DNA of 64,000 nt from Desulfobacula sp. (GCA_012031875.1 JAAUSZ010000002.1:1-64000), one strand, 5' to 3'; positions 34,862 through 48,417 are shown, counted from the first letter of the stretch. A program made the numbers and translations. Notes: a model not told the origin generated them from the letters alone.

Positions 34862-37800
34862 ATGAAAAAAACGATTCTGTCGGCCGTCGGCATCCTTCTT
34901 GTCCTTTTGGGCGGGATCTCCCTGGAAGCTGCCGAACCCAGGCTTATCCGGGTCGGGGCCTTTAATTATTATCCGGGCATCTTCAAAGATACCGACGGGG
35001 TTGTAAAAGGATTTTATGTGGATGCCCTGGCTGATATCGGCCGGCGGGAAAACATCCGGTTTGAATATGTCTACGGCTCCTGGGCCGAGGGCCTGGAGCG
35101 GATACAATCCGGGGAGGTGGATGTCCTGACGAGCGTTGCCTATACCGAGGAACGGGCAGGGTTTCTGGACTATACGGTGACCCCGCTTCTGACGGTGTGG
35201 GCCGAACTGTATACCACGGCAGGCTCCGGAATTGACGGGATACTTGACGTGCAGGGGAAAAAATCGCCGTCATGCAGGGAGATCACAATGCCGGGAATTT
35301 TATCAATTTGGTAAAGAATTTTCATATCACCTGCGATGTGGTTGAGAAACCCGGCTTTGATGAGGTTTTCAAGGCCGTCGCATCAAAAGAGGCCGACGCG
35401 GGGGTGGTCAACAGCACCTTCGGCATTGCCAAGCATAGAGAATATGGCCTCCGCTCTACAGGCCTTGTTTTTAATCCCTTTGACATTTTCTTTGCCGTGG
35501 CCAAAGGTAAAAACCGGGATTTGCTGGCCATCCTGGAAACCCATCTGGCCCATTGGCGGATTCAACCCGATTCACCCTATGAAAAGGCCCGTCGAAAATG
35601 GCTGCACCGGGCTGATACGATTACCGTTATTCCCCGCTGGCTGGTCCCCGTATTGATAGTCGCCGGTCTCTTTGCACTGGTTGCCCTGGCCTTTGTTTTT
35701 GCCCTCAAACAGCAGGTAAAAAGAAAGACCCTCTCCCTCACGGAGTCCTCAGACCGGTATCAGATTCTGGCGGCCCGGCAAGCCAAAATGGTGGCCAATA
35801 TCGGGGATGTCATCGTCATCATTGATAAGGGCGGGATCATCCGCTATAAAAGCCCGAATGTCGAAAAACGCTTCGGCTGGAAACCCGAAGCACTCATCGG
35901 CACCAGCGCCTGGGATAAGATCCATCCCGATGACCTGGCCTCTGCCCGGACATTTTTTGATAAGATTATGCAGGAACCGGATGCCGTCGGAACCATGGCA
36001 TTCCGTTATAAACACGGGGCCGGCGGTTACCGGTGGATAGAATTTACAGGAACCGGTCTGTTTCATGATCCGGATATCGGGGGGCTGCTGGGGAATTATC
36101 AGGACATCACCGAGCGTAAACAAGAGGAGGATGTGCTGTTGTTTCTGGCCCAAAGCAGCAGCAGCAGGGCTGATGAGCCGTTTTTTGATCTGCTGGCCCG
36201 GTACCTGGCCCAAACCCTGGGTATGGATTTTGTCTGCATTGACCGCCTTGAGGGGGCCGGCCTGAGGGCCCGGACGGTGTCCGTATGGTGTGACGGCCAT
36301 TTTGAGGACAATGTGAGTTATGAACTGAAGGACACGCCCTGCGGGGATGTGGTGGGAAAGACGGTCTGCTGTTTTGCCGCCGGTGTCAGGCGGTCCTTTC
36401 CCCGGGATCAGGTACTCCAGGATCTCTGCGCAGAGAGCTATGCGGGCGTGACCCTCTTTGACCATACCGGCGCGCCCATCGGCCTCATCGCCGTCATCGG
36501 GCGGAAGCCGCTGACAAACCGTACCCTGGCCGAGAATGTCCTGAAACTGGTGGCGGTGCGCGCGGCCGGGGAAATGGAACGGCTGGATGCCGAACAGGCG
36601 CTGAAGGAAAGCGAGGCCCGCTTCCGGCTGCTCTATGAAAAAGCCCCCCTCGGGTACCAGTCCCTGGATGAAAACGGCCGGTTTATCCAGGTGAACCAAA
36701 CCTGGCTGGATACCCTTGGCTATACCTGGGAAGACGTCATCGGAAAATCTTTTGCCGATTTTCTGCATCCGGACTGGCAGGATCATTTCAAGCAAAATTT
36801 TCCGCGCTTCAAGGCCATCGGTGAAATTATGGGCGTTGAATTCGAGATGATGAAAAAAGACGGGGCCTTTATTCAGGTCTCCTTCAATGGCAAGATCGCC
36901 AGGGACCAAAACGGCAATTTTCAGCAGACCCATTGTATTTTACACGATATCACGGCCCGTAAACAGGCTGAGGCGGAAAAAGAAAAACTCCAGGACCAGC
37001 TCCTCCAGGCCCAGAAAATGGAATCCGTGGGACGGCTGGCCGGGGGAGTGGCCCATGATTTCAACAATATGCTGGGAGTGATCCTGGGCCATGCGGAGAT
37101 GGCATTGGAAGAGGTCAAGGAAAATCATCCCCTGTATGCAGACCTGAAAGAAATCCAGGCCGCGGCCCAACGGTCCGCGGACCTGACCCGCCAGTTGTTG
37201 ACCTTTGCCAGGAAACAGATGATCAGCCCCAAGATTCTCCACCTGAACCGGACCGTCCAGCAGATGATCACCATGCTGCACCGGCTCATCGGCGAAGACA
37301 TCGATCTGATCTGGAAACCGGCTGAGGATCTGTGGCCCGTTAAGATGGACCCATCCCAAATCGACCAGATCCTGGCCAATCTCTGCGTCAATGCAAGGGA
37401 TGCCATCACGGGCGTGGGAAAGATCACCATCGAAACCGGCATGAAGACCTTTGATCCGGCCTACTGCGCCGAACACACAGGATTTGTGCCGGGCGATTTT
37501 GTTCTCCTGGCGCTCAGCGACAACGGCTGCGGCATGGATAGAAAAACCCTGGACAGCCTGTTTGAACCTTTTTTCACCACCAAGGACCTGGGCAAGGGCA
37601 CCGGCCTCGGCCTTGCCATGGTATACGGCATTGTCCGGCAGAATAACGGGTTTATCAATGTCTACAGCGAGCCGGGAAAAGGGACGGTTTTCAGGATCTA
37701 TCTGCCCCGGTACCTGTCCGGCGATGAGGCTGCCGGGATCAGCCCACCCGCGGAACCTGCTCCCGGAGGAAATGAAACCATACTGCTGGTGGAAGATGAA

Positions 37801-38160
37801 GCCGCCATCCTGGGGCTGGCCCGGGTGATGCTGGAACGGATGGGGTATGGGGTCCTGGCCGCATCAAGCCCGGCGGAAGCCTTGCGGCAGGCCCGGGCCC
37901 ATACCGGGAAAATTGATTTGCTCATGACCGATGTGGTCATGCCGGAAATGAACGGCCGGGACCTGGCCGTACAATTGGCAAAGCTGTATCCGGACCTGAA
38001 ACTCCTGTTCATGTCCGGGTACACGGCCAATGTCATTGCCCATCACGGCGTCCTGGATGAAGGGGTGTGTTTTATCCAGAAACCCTTTTCAAAAAACGAT
38101 CTGGCCCTGAAATTGCGGGAGGCCCTGAATGCCGCAACAGGGCATCCGGATTCAATTTGA
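34862..38160 (+). CDS. SBP_bac_3-PAS-GAF-PAS hybrid histidine kinase with REC; frameshift in A6 tract 35258-35263
   Basis: [41 protein letters not shown] signal peptide + [35 protein letters not shown]-terminal REC. Confidence 0.92.
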
Positions 38161-40791
38161 CGCGCCGGCTGTTTTTTTCTTTTTTTGAGCATGTCGCTGA
38201 TCTTCAATAACAGGCTGTCCTGGTCCACATCCCCTTTCTGCACAAGCTGCTGGATATGATTGGCGCTGAGTCGCCTGAAATCCTCCGGCGTCAGGTCCTT
38301 GGCCGTGAGGATCAGGACCGGGATGGCTTTTGTGGCCGATCGGCTTCGGATTTTTTCAAGGACTTCAAAGCCGTCCATGCCCGGCATCATCAGATCCAGG
38401 ACAATGCCGTCGGGAATGGTGCGGGAGACGTATTCAAAGGCTTCCCGCCCGCCGCGGGTCACATCCACAATGTACCCGGCCCTTTCCAGGACCGACCGGA
38501 TCTGAATGATGGCGGCCTCGTTGTCTTCCACCAGGAGAATCCGGGGCTCGGCAGGGAAGATATCCCGGCCTGCCGCAGCCTCGGAGAGTTCTTCCCTGAA
38601 AGGGCAGGGTCCGGACAGGGAAGTTGCCGCTTCAGGGTGTCCGGTATGGGCCGGACCACCGGTCAGGGCCCCCTGCCAGGCAAGGGGCAGGGTCAGGGTA
38701 AAGGCGGAGCCCTTGCCCAGGGTACTGGCCGCGGTGATGTCTCCGCCCAGCATCCGGGCTGCATGCCGGGCAATGGCCAGCCCCAGCCCCGTGCCCTCAT
38801 ACCGTCTGGATGAAGAGCCGTCCACCTGTCTGAATTCATCAAAAATAGCGGGAAGATCTTTTTTCGCAATCCCGATCCCGGTGTCTGAGACCCGGATGGA
38901 GATTTTTTCCCCCTCCCTGGCGGCCGAGATGGTCACATTCCCCTGGTCTGTAAATTTAACGGCATTGGCCGTCAGGTTTTGCAGGATCTGGGCCACCCGG
39001 ATCTCATCACTTTCGAGCAACGGAAGATCAGCAGGGATTTCCCGGCGGATCTCAATGTTTTTTCCTGGCCAGGGGCTCAATGCTTTCCACAATATTTCCC
39101 AGGGTCAGGACAAGAGAAAAGGATTTCGGGTGGACATCCATCCTGCCGGCCTCGATTTTGGAGAGGTCCAGAATATCGTTGATCAGGGCCAGCAGATTTT
39201 TTCCGTTGCGTTCAATGATGGCCAGATAATTGACCTCCTCATCACTGAGTTTTGCCCCGGCCTGCATCATCAGGACCCGGGAAAGGGCCATGACGGAATT
39301 GAGGGGGGTCCGCAGCTCATGGCTCATATTGGAAAGGAACTGGCTTTTCAGGCGGCTGGCCTCTTCCACAGTCAGCCGCTGCTGCTCCAGTTCCACATTC
39401 TGGGCCTGCAATTCTTCCGATTGTTTCAGCAATTCTTCTGCCTGGGCCTGCAATTCTTCCTGCTGGGCCTGGAGTTCCTGGTTGCTGTCCCGGAGTTTTT
39501 CGGCCAGTTGCCGGGTCCTGTCATTGGCCAGGAGGTTGGCAAAGACCGTATGGACCAGGGTGGCCCAGGGCTGGTTCAGAATGGCCAGGGCCTTTTCGGA
39601 ATAGGGCCGGATGCTTGCCAGGGAGGCGACGGCCGGCACGGTACCTTCAATCACAATGGGAAAATGGAGGATCTCCCTGGGCTTGAGGGCGCCGGTGAAG
39701 GTTTTAAAATGGAAGGTCGTGTCATTGGGGATGTCTCTCAGGCAGGTTATTTTTTTTGTGGCCAGGACGCTTGCCAGTTCACCTTCCCGGGCGGCCGCAT
39801 CAAAGGAGGACAGGCGTTTCGGGTCAACGCCCATGGAATAGGCAGGTTCATAGACCTTATCCGTCCGGTTCAGGAGAAAATAGACCCCCATCTGGGAATC
39901 GGTGATGTCGGCCAGTTTCTCCAGGAGAGTTTTTCTGAAGGCGGAAAGATCATTGGCTCGAAGAAAGGAATCGGATATTTTTTCGTTGATATCCCGTATT
40001 TCCATCTGGGAAGCAATGGCCTGAGCCATCCGGTTGAAGGAACCCGAGAGAACCCCGAACTCATTGGCGGAGACATACCGGCTGCGGGCCTGAAGATTGC
40101 CTTTCCGGAATTCTTCCGTCACTGCGGTCAGTTCCTTGAGGGGCCGCCTGATCCATGAATACAGAAAATAACCGATCCCGGCCGTCAAAAGGATAATGAA
40201 AATGACCATAAGGGCGAGCCGGAGCTTGAGGGAATTGTGTTTCAGGGTGGCATCCTGAAAGAATCGGTCTCCCCTGACTTTAGAAAAATCGCTGATTTCC
40301 CTGATATGTTCCATGGCATTTTTCGCGTGGGTGCCGTCGGCTCCGGATGCTGCCGTTCGGTGCATGGCCTCTTCGGCTCTGCCCTCCCGGAACAGCCGGA
40401 GGGTTTCCTCTCTTGTGGTTTTCCACTGCACAAAGGCATGATAGGCCTTTTCCACATCTTCCCCGGGGCCCAGATACCGGTCAAACACCGTGTCAAACTG
40501 CCGGCGGGCGTCGGCTTCAAAGATGTCCATTTCCCGGAAGAGCCTTTGCCGGTCTTCTTCATCTTGTGTCAGGAAGAGATCTTTCATGTCCCGCTGGATG
40601 GCCAGGATATCGGCCTTGATTTCGCCGACGGCCCTTCTGACTGTGAGCGGATGATCATAAAGCCCCCGGGTTTCCTCCCACAAAAGGCCGGTCTGGATCC
40701 AGGCCATGGCGCCCAGGAGGGCGGTCAGCACCAGGATGATGCTCAGGGCGGTTTTCAGTTGGGTGTCGATCCTAAGATCTTTGAATGTCAT
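38152..40791 (-). CDS. 4HB/HAMP-GAF hybrid histidine kinase with REC; frameshift in T6 tract 39058-39063, probable second indel near the stop
   Basis: TM-sensor-TM, HAMP, GAF, coiled coil, FLSNMSHELRTPLNSVMALS H-box; ORF 38043-39092 supplies HATPase and REC; stop TGA at 38152 with one added base in an A7 run. Confidence 0.87.
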
Positions 40792-41636
40792 GGGGCTTCT
40801 CCTGTTTTTTCCTGTAGATGGGGCCAAACTCCATGATCCGGCTGAAAGAATGCTGATATTTCAGGGTCGGGGCTTCCGCATCCCCTAAGATGAGAATGCC
40901 GTTGGGTGCAAGGGCGTGATGCAGCTTGGCAAAGAGGGTGTCCTGGTAGTCGGTATTGAAATAGATCAAAAGGTTCCGGCAGAGCACCAGATCGAAATTT
41001 CCGAAGATGCTTTCCGGAGGGACCATATGTTTTTGTCCAGCATGTCATAGAGAGAGAAGGCGACCTGGTCCCGGATTTCCGGGACCAGCCAAAAGCAGTC
41101 TCCGGCCGGTGTAAAATACCGGTTCAGGAGCCTGTATTTGATATTTTCGATGCTGGAGAGGGGGTAGGCGGCCTTTTTAGCGCCTTCCAGAATTTTTGCA
41201 TCAATGTCCGTGGCAAACATGTGCAGGTTCATCATGAGTCCTTCCTTGCGGAGCAGTTCATGAATCAGGATGGCCACGGAATAGGGTTCCTCGCCCATGG
41301 CGCATCCCGCGGACCAGATCCGGAGGGAAGGGTCCCGCCGGCGGCCTTTTCCAGGACCAGGGCCGGAAGAATCCGGTCGGCCAGGAGTTCAAAGGTCAAG
41401 GTATCCCGGAAAAACCGGCTCACATTGATGGTGATCACGTCCAGGAGGCGGTCTATTTCAGCCGGATTGTCTTTGACATGGATGAGGTAGTCCTTGAAAT
41501 CCTTGCCGTTTAGAGCCGTCACCCGGTTTCCGATGCGGCGGGCCAGCATGGCCGGATGATACCCGGAAAAATCAAAGCCCCTTTTTTCCATCAGGTAATC
41601 AAGGATGGATTTGAGGCTGCTAGGGATTTCCGGCAT
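40772..41636 (-). CDS. cheR: Chemotaxis protein methyltransferase CheR, split by two frameshifts
   Basis: ORFs 41265-41636, 40966-41298 and 40772-41026 join as ...VSRFFRDTLTFELL...IWSAGCAMGEEPYSVAIL...FDLVLCRNLLIYFN...; junctions at 41334-41336 and 41030-41034. Confidence 0.9.
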
Positions 41637-43637
41637 GGGGGTCCCCGTTCACATTTTGTCCGGTTCCGCCCAGGGCCTCATGCACCTTGGCGGCCAGGGC
41701 GTTTTTGGAAAAAGGCTTTTGGATGAAATTCATGCCCTTGCCCAGAACGCCCTGGTGCTCAATGACATTGGCCGTGTATCCGGACATGAAGAGCAGTTTC
41801 AGGTCCGGGCAAATCCCTGTCAATTGTCTGGCCAGGTCCCGGCCGTTCATTTCAGGCATGACCACGTCGGTCATGAGCAGGCGGATTCTGTCCATATTGG
41901 TTCTTGCCAGTTGAAGGGCTTCTGTGGGCGTGGCCGCGGTGAGTACGGCATAGCCCAGCCGTTCCAGCATGAGTTTGCACAAGTCCAGGATGACGGTCTC
42001 GTCCTCCACGATCAAGATGGTCTCGCCCCGGCCCAGCGGAATTTCTCCGGTTTTTCCCCCGGCAGGCTCCGCGGCCCGGCCTGCACGGCAGGGCAGGTAA
42101 ATCCTGAAAACGGTATGTTGGCCCGGCTCGCTGGATACATGGATAAAGCCGTTGTTCTGTTTGACAATCCCGTATACCGTGGCAAGACCCAGGCCGGTTC
42201 CCTTGCCCAGGTCCTTGGTGGTGAAGAAGGGCTCAAACAGGTGGTCCAGGGTCTCCTTATCCATGCCGCATCCGTTGTCGCCCACGGCCATCATGACAAA
42301 GTCGCCGGGGATAAAATCCGCATGCCCTGTGCAATCGTCCTTGTCAAAGGTTGCCGGCCCGGTTTCAATGGTGATCCTGCCCGTATCCGGGACCGCATCC
42401 CGGGCATTGATACATAAATTGGCCAGGATCTGATCGATCTGGGACGGGTCCATCATGACGGGCCAAAGGTTTTCCCCGGGTTTCCAGACCAGGTCGATGT
42501 CCTCGCCGATGAGCCGGCGGAGCATCTTGAGCATTCCCTCAACGGTCCGGTTCAGATCCAGCACCTGGGGCGAAATGGTCTGTTTTCTGGCAAAGGCCAG
42601 CAACTGACGGGTCATGTCCGCGGAGCGCCCCGCGGCATTGAGGATTTCCCTCAGATTGGGATAAAGCGGGGCCGAGGGGTCGGTCTCATCCATGGCCGCC
42701 TGGGTATAGCCGAGGATCACGGTGAGCATATTGTTGAAATCATGGGCCACGCCGCCGGCAAGCCTTCCTATGGATTCCATTTTCCGGGCCTGGGTGAGCT
42801 GGGCCTGGAGCTTTTCCCGTTCCGCCTCCCCCTGTTTCTGCCCGGTGATGTCCCGGCCCGCGCCGATGATCTCCGTGATGAGTCCCCGGCCGTCGAGGAC
42901 TGCGGTGTAAAGCCATGAAAGCCACAGCTCCCCTTTTGGGTCAGGGCCCGGTGCTCCACGCACGCGGTATGGGGCGGGGCATAAAGGATTTTGACGGCTT
43001 CAAGGGCCCGGCCCCGGTCCTCCTGGTGAACAAAGGCGCTGAATGTTTGGCCCAGGAGGTCTTTTTCCGTCCTGCCGAGGGTTCTGCAATAGGAAGGGCT
43101 GACAAAGAGCAACCGGCCCTCCGTATCCATTTTGACCACCATATCCGTCTGGTTCTCCACCAGGAGCCGGTATTTTGCTTCACTTTCCCTTAGCACGGCC
43201 GTGCGTTCTTCAACCAGGTCTTCCAAAGAATCCCTTTCCCTGCGAAGGGCGTCTTCCGCCTTTTTAATCCGGAGCGCGACCTTGATCTGGGAAACCAGTT
43301 CATATTCGTCAATGGGTTTGGCCAGGAAGGTGTTTGCTCCGATCTCCAGGCCCTTGATCCGGCTCCGGGAATCGGTTTTGATGGCTGTGACCATGATCAC
43401 CGGGATGTGCCGGGTGGTTTCATCGGCGGTCAGGCGCCGGCAGGTTTCAAAACCGTCCATGTCCGGCATCTTGACATCCAGCAGGATCACATCGGGCTGC
43501 CCGGCCTTTGCTTCTCTAAGGCCCTCCATGCCGGACTGGGCCGTTGCCACCGTGCAGCCGGGCATCATGTTTTTCAGCAGCGCGGACAGGGTGACCAGGT
43601 TGTCCGGTTTGTCGTCAATGGCCAGTATTTTCGGCAT
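41620..43637 (-). CDS. REC-PAS-HisKA-HATPase-REC hybrid histidine kinase; frameshift in C4 tract 42930-42933
   Basis: N-terminal REC (ILAIDDKPDNL, LLDVKMPDMDG), [32 protein letters not shown]-terminal REC. Confidence 0.92.
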
Positions 43638-43719
43638 GGGTCCTCTCTTTGGATAGGTTTATGATGAAAGTTCTTTGTAGAGAGGAAAATAGTTTTTGTC
43701 AACCTTTCTATAGACACCC

Positions 43720-45762
43720 TCATTCCGGGTTTTGGCTGTGGTCCAGGGCCTTTCTGACCATGACGGCCAGATCTTTGACGGAAAAGGGTTTTTGCAGAAA
43801 AAAAAGGCCGGGCTCCAATACCTGGTGATGGGTGACGGCATTGGCGGTATAGCCCGACATGAACAGGATCCTGATTTCCGGGTAAAGGGATTGAACCTGC
43901 CGGGCCAGGTCCCTGCCGTTCATTTCAGGCAGGATCATATCCGTTATCAGAAGACGGATTTTGTCCTTAAAGGTTTTTGCCGCGTCCAGGGCCTTGAGGG
44001 GGGAGGCGGCAGACAGGACCGTATACCCGAGGTCCCGGAGAATCTTTTCCGTCAGTTTCAGGATGGCGGCCTCGTCCTCCACCACCAAGATGGTTTCACC
44101 CCGGCTTAAGGGAATCTCCCGGATCTCTTCGCGGCAGGGGTCAACCGCGGGACCCGAATGGCGGGCCAGATAGATATTGAAGGCTGTCCCTTTTCCCGGT
44201 TCGCTGTAGACATTGATGAATCCGTTATTCTGTTTGACAATCCCGTAAACCGTTGAAAGCCCCAAGCCGGTTCCTTCGCCGATTCCCTTGGTGGTGAAAA
44301 ACGGTTCGAAAATCCGGTCCCGGGTTTCCTTATCCATACCCGAGCCGTTGTCGCTTACGGCCAGCATGATAAAATCCCCGGGAATGAAACCCGCGTGGCT
44401 GTCGCAGTAAGCGTTGTCAAACCGGACCGCCCTGGTTTCAATGGTGATCTTGCCCACGCCCGTGATGGCGTCCCTTGCATTGACGCAGAGATTGGCCAGG
44501 ATCTGATCGATCTGGGAGGGATCTATTTTGATTTTTCCAATTTCGGTTCCGGGCAGCCAGTTCAGTTGAATATCTTCTCCAATGAGCCGTTTCAACATTT
44601 TAAGCATATATTTGATGGCCTGGTTGAGGTCGATGATTTTAGGGGCAATGGTCTGCTGTCGTGCAAAGGCCAGCAATTGGCGGGTAATGTCGGCGGAGCG
44701 CCGGGCCGCGGTGAGGATTTCGGTCAGGTCCTCATGGACCTGGTCCCGAGGGTTCACCTTGTCCAGGGCCAGTTCTGCATACCCTATGATCACGCTCAGC
44801 ATATTGTTGTAATCATGGGCCACCCCCCCGGCCAGGCGGCCCACGGATTCCATTTTCTGGGCCTGGGTCAACTGGTCCTGAAGTTTTTTCCATTCCGCCT
44901 CGGCCTGCTTTCTCTGGGTGATATCCGTCAGTACGATAAAATCCAGGGTCCCATTGGTGGACATCCTGAATTCGATGTCAAGGACCCTGCCGTTCTTGCA
45001 TGTCACAGGGTATTCCAGGGGCCGGATTTCAGACAGGGTGGCCCTGGCCGCATCCACCTCGGCCTGCCATTCCCGGCGAACCCGGTCTCTCAATCCTTCG
45101 TCCGGATAGGCAAGGGTAAGCCAGGCCTCGATATTGGGAATATCGTCCAGGGTATAGCCGAAAAGGTCAATGCATTTTGGGCTGATATAGACGGCTTTTT
45201 GCTCCTGATTGACAATGATGACGCCCACGGGTGCGGTTTCCGCAAACAGCCGGAACCGGGATTCGCTCTCTTTCCGGGCCTGGATCTCTTTTTCGGCTTC
45301 CAGCATCTTTTGTTCAAGCTTCCGGATCAGCCTCTCGCTGTAGAGCCTGAGCGCCTCTTCCTCCTTTACCGGGACCGGGATATCCGGGGGCCGGGCCGCA
45401 GAGGCCGTGACCTCATTGACCGCTACCATGAAAAGGTCCGGTTCGCAGGGTTTTTCGATAAACCGGTCCGCACCGATGGTCATGGCAAAGGCCTGGTCCT
45501 GGGGACCCGTATAGGTGGCCGTGTAAATGATAAAGGGAATGGCGCGCAGCCGCTGGTCGGTCTTGACCTTCCGGCACAATTGAAATCCGTCCATGACCGG
45601 CATGAGGATATCGCTGATGATGAGGTCGATTCCTTCGGACTCAAGGATTGCCCAGGCCTCGGCCCCGTTGGCAGCCGGGCGGATCTGGTGTCCGCCGGCC
45701 TTGAGCAGGGTTTCCAGCAGATACAGGTTCTCTTCATGGTCATCCACGATCAGAACTTTCAT
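43720..45762 (-). CDS. REC-PAS-HisKA-HATPase-REC hybrid histidine kinase
   Basis: Intact 680 aa; [64 protein letters not shown]-terminal REC. Confidence 0.96.
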   Translation of the reverse strand: MKVLIVDDHEENLYLLETLLKAGGHQIRPAANGAEAWAILESEGIDLIISDILMPVMDGFQLCRKVKTDQRLRAIPFIIYTATYTGPQDQAFAMTIGADRFIEKPCEPDLFMVAVNEVTASAARPPDIPVPVKEEEALRLYSERLIRKLEQKMLEAEKEIQARKESESRFRLFAETAPVGVIIVNQEQKAVYISPKCIDLFGYTLDDIPNIEAWLTLAYPDEGLRDRVRREWQAEVDAARATLSEIRPLEYPVTCKNGRVLDIEFRMSTNGTLDFIVLTDITQRKQAEAEWKKLQDQLTQAQKMESVGRLAGGVAHDYNNMLSVIIGYAELALDKVNPRDQVHEDLTEILTAARRSADITRQLLAFARQQTIAPKIIDLNQAIKYMLKMLKRLIGEDIQLNWLPGTEIGKIKIDPSQIDQILANLCVNARDAITGVGKITIETRAVRFDNAYCDSHAGFIPGDFIMLAVSDNGSGMDKETRDRIFEPFFTTKGIGEGTGLGLSTVYGIVKQNNGFINVYSEPGKGTAFNIYLARHSGPAVDPCREEIREIPLSRGETILVVEDEAAILKLTEKILRDLGYTVLSAASPLKALDAAKTFKDKIRLLITDMILPEMNGRDLARQVQSLYPEIRILFMSGYTANAVTHHQVLEPGLFFLQKPFSVKDLAVMVRKALDHSQNPE

Positions 45763-46145
45763 GAGGGCTCCTCCTGCTTTTGTAGGTATTGCAGAATTTC
45801 CGAAACAAAGGTATCCGGGTTGATGGGTTTTTCAATATAGCCGGTGGCCCCGGCATCCATGATTTTTTCCCTGTCTCCCACCATGGCGTAGGAGGTGACG
45901 GCAATGATGGGCACCGGGTCCAGTTCAGGATGCTTTTTAAGTTCCCGGGCCACGGCATATCCATCCATCTCCGGCAGTTGAATATCCAGCAGGATGGCTT
46001 TGGGGTTGCATTGCAGGGCCTTATCAATGCCTTCCCGGCCGTATTCGGCCCCGATAACGCTAAACCCGTTTTTTTCCAGTAAAAAGCGCATCATATAAAA
46101 ATTCTGGGCATTATCTTCAATAATCAGTAAGGGCTTGTTCATCAT
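45759..46145 (-). CDS. Response regulator, DivK-like single REC
   Basis: LLIIEDNAQNFYMMRFLLEKNG, LLDIQLPEMDG, IEKPINP. Confidence 0.95.
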   Translation of the reverse strand: MMNKPLLIIEDNAQNFYMMRFLLEKNGFSVIGAEYGREGIDKALQCNPKAILLDIQLPEMDGYAVARELKKHPELDPVPIIAVTSYAMVGDREKIMDAGATGYIEKPINPDTFVSEILQYLQKQEEPS

Positions 46146-47826
46146 GATTCTCCTCTATTTTTCAGAAACCGGACGGTAAAGGTGCTGCCCTCGCCCCATC
46201 GGCTTTGAACCTCTATGGCCCCGCCCATCATCCCGATCAGCTTTTTGCAGATGGAAAGCCCGAGGCCCGTTCCCTCGTGTTTGCGGGACAGGCCTGTGTC
46301 GATCTGGTGGAAGGGCTGGAAAAGACCGGGGATTTCCTCGGCCCGGATGCCCATGCCGGTATCCGACACCGACAGGAGGTAGCTGTCTTTGTCGGCCCGG
46401 CAGACCAGGCTGACCCGGCCTTTTTCAGTGAATTTAACGGCATTGTTGAGCAAATTAAGGATGATCTGTTCCAGCCGGCGCTGATCCGTGGTCACGCCGC
46501 CCACGTCCGGCGCGATTTCCATGGCCAGTTCAAGGCCTTTTTTCTCGGCCAGGGGACCCACCAGTTTGACGGTTTTTTCGATGGACGGCCGCAGCTCAAA
46601 GGTGCTGAAGGAAAGGGACAACTGGTCGGCCTCGATTTTGGAAATATCCAGCACATCGTTGATCAGGGCCAGAAGGTGACGGGAGCTGTTCTGCACCATA
46701 AGGAGCTGTTTTTTTTGTTCTTCGTTCAAGGGCCCGGCCAGCCCTTGGAGCAGGATACCGGTGAACCCGATGATGGAATTCAAGGGCGTTCTCAATTCGT
46801 GGCTCATGGAGGCCAAAAAGGCGGACTTGAGATGATCCGCGGCCTGGGCCTTTTGCATGGCCACGGCCAGCTCCGCGGTCCGCTGCCGGATCCGGGTTTC
46901 CATGTCTCGGTTGATCTCCTGCAATTCCCGGGTCCGGTGGTCCACCTGGCGCTTGAGCACAAGGCTGCCCAAAAGGCTCATGATCAGGGCTACGCCGATG
47001 ATGAGGCCTGTGACCCGGACCCAGGCCGGCAGGGTAAAGCTTACCTTTTCCGAGGTCCATCGCGTGAGGGAAGTATAATAGACGGATTGGGGATCCTGTT
47101 TAAACTGGTCCAGGCGGGTGTCAATGGATGTCAGCAGGGGGCTGCCGGCCTGCTGCAAAGGGGCTGCAAAAAAGAGCCGGGTCGGGTTGAAAATAATGGC
47201 GGTGTCTTCCAGTCCGTATTTTGCGGCGTGAGCCATCCCGTAAAACCGGTTGGTAATGGCTGCATCAGCCTCGCCTGCCGCAATCTTTTCGAAAATGGCC
47301 TTGTAATCCGGCAGGCCGGTGAGGACGGAATTGATTCCGAATCCCTGGACCATCTGTCCAAAGGAGGATTGCTGGACCGACCGGTCCAGGACAAGGACCC
47401 TTTTGCCGTCCAGATCCACAATGGATTTGATCCCGCTGCCTTTTTCGGCATAGACCTGGAACCAGTCCGAGAGCACCGGCGCCTTGTGAAAGGCATAGGC
47501 TTTTTCCCTGGCAGTAGTATAGGCCACATCGGGCATGAGATCGATTTCTCCTTTTCCAGGCGGTCCAGGCCCTCGGTCCAGGTCCCGTGGACAAATTGCA
47601 GGTCCCATCCCTCAAGCTCCGCAATCCCTTGAATGATATCAATAAAGATCCCGGCCGGTCCCCCTGTTCCGAGGTAAAGACCTTGGGGGGATTCTCGTAG
47701 ACCCCCACCCGAACAACGGTTTCCCCGGCTGTTGCAGAAAGGCCCGAAAGGAAGATGAGCATGAGGAAAAAAAGGCCGGCGCCGGGAAAAATATCCGTGA
47801 GAAGACCTACGGTTTGGGCTTATCAT
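46142..47826 (-). CDS. SBP_bac_3-TM sensor histidine kinase, N-terminal half split by three frameshifts
   Basis: Signal peptide (47826-), RVGVYENPPKVFTSEQG (frame a), GPAGIFIDIIQGIAELEGWDLQFVHGTWTEGLDRL (frame b), GEIDLMPDVAYT... (frame c, ORF 46142-47608); SHELRTPLNSIIGFT H-box. Confidence 0.88.
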
Positions 47827-47949
47827 TACACTACTCCTTAATACGGGTAAGGCTTTTTCCAATTCCGGGGATGACGGCTTCATTTTCCTGTCCTGTGTGT
47901 TGACAAAAAGGGAGACGGATTTTTTGTATGAGGCCCAGATTACACCTTT

Positions 47950-48417
47950 TTACCGGCTGATGTCAAGGAATACGGCCCGGGTCAGCAGCGCCAGGTCCTC
48001 CGGCGATATTTCAATCTGCAGGCCCCGGCGGCCCGCACTGACGAAAATCGTGTCAAAATTTTGAGTTGAGATATCCATGACCGTGGTCAGGGTTTTTTTC
48101 TGGCCCAGGGGGCTGACCCCGCCTAATACATAGCCGGTTATTCGCTCCACATCCTGTTTTTCGGCCATTTTCGCATTTTTCGTACCAGTGGCCCGGGCAA
48201 AGGCCTTCAGGTCAAGCTGCCTCGAAACCGGGACCAGGGCCGTCATAAAGGCCCCATCCTCCACAGACACCACCAGGGTCTTGAAAAGGCGGTCAAAGGA
48301 GATATCCAGCTTTTGGGCCGCGTCCTCGCCATAGGCTTTGGATGTGGGATCATGATCATAGGGATGAAGGGTGTAGCGGATCTTTGCCTTTTTTAAGCAA
48401 TTGACGGCAGGGGTCAT
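47950..48417 (-). CDS. ybaK: Cys-tRNA(Pro)/Cys-tRNA(Cys) deacylase, YbaK/EbsC family
   Basis: YTLHPYDHDP...GEDAAQKLDISFDRLFKTLVV...GYVLGGVSPLGQKK. Confidence 0.92.
   Translation of the reverse strand: MTPAVNCLKKAKIRYTLHPYDHDPTSKAYGEDAAQKLDISFDRLFKTLVVSVEDGAFMTALVPVSRQLDLKAFARATGTKNAKMAEKQDVERITGYVLGGVSPLGQKKTLTTVMDISTQNFDTIFVSAGRRGLQIEISPEDLALLTRAVFLDISR

Noticed and set aside
44395-45840. Long plus-strand ORF (481 aa) opposite the hybrid kinase; also 46205-47632 (475 aa)
   Set aside because: Antisense shadow ORFs with Gly/His/Asp-rich composition; minus strand encodes clear kinase domains
47900-47945. TTGACA...TTGTAT promoter-like sequence on the plus strand
   Set aside because: Points away from both flanking minus-strand genes; no supporting gene
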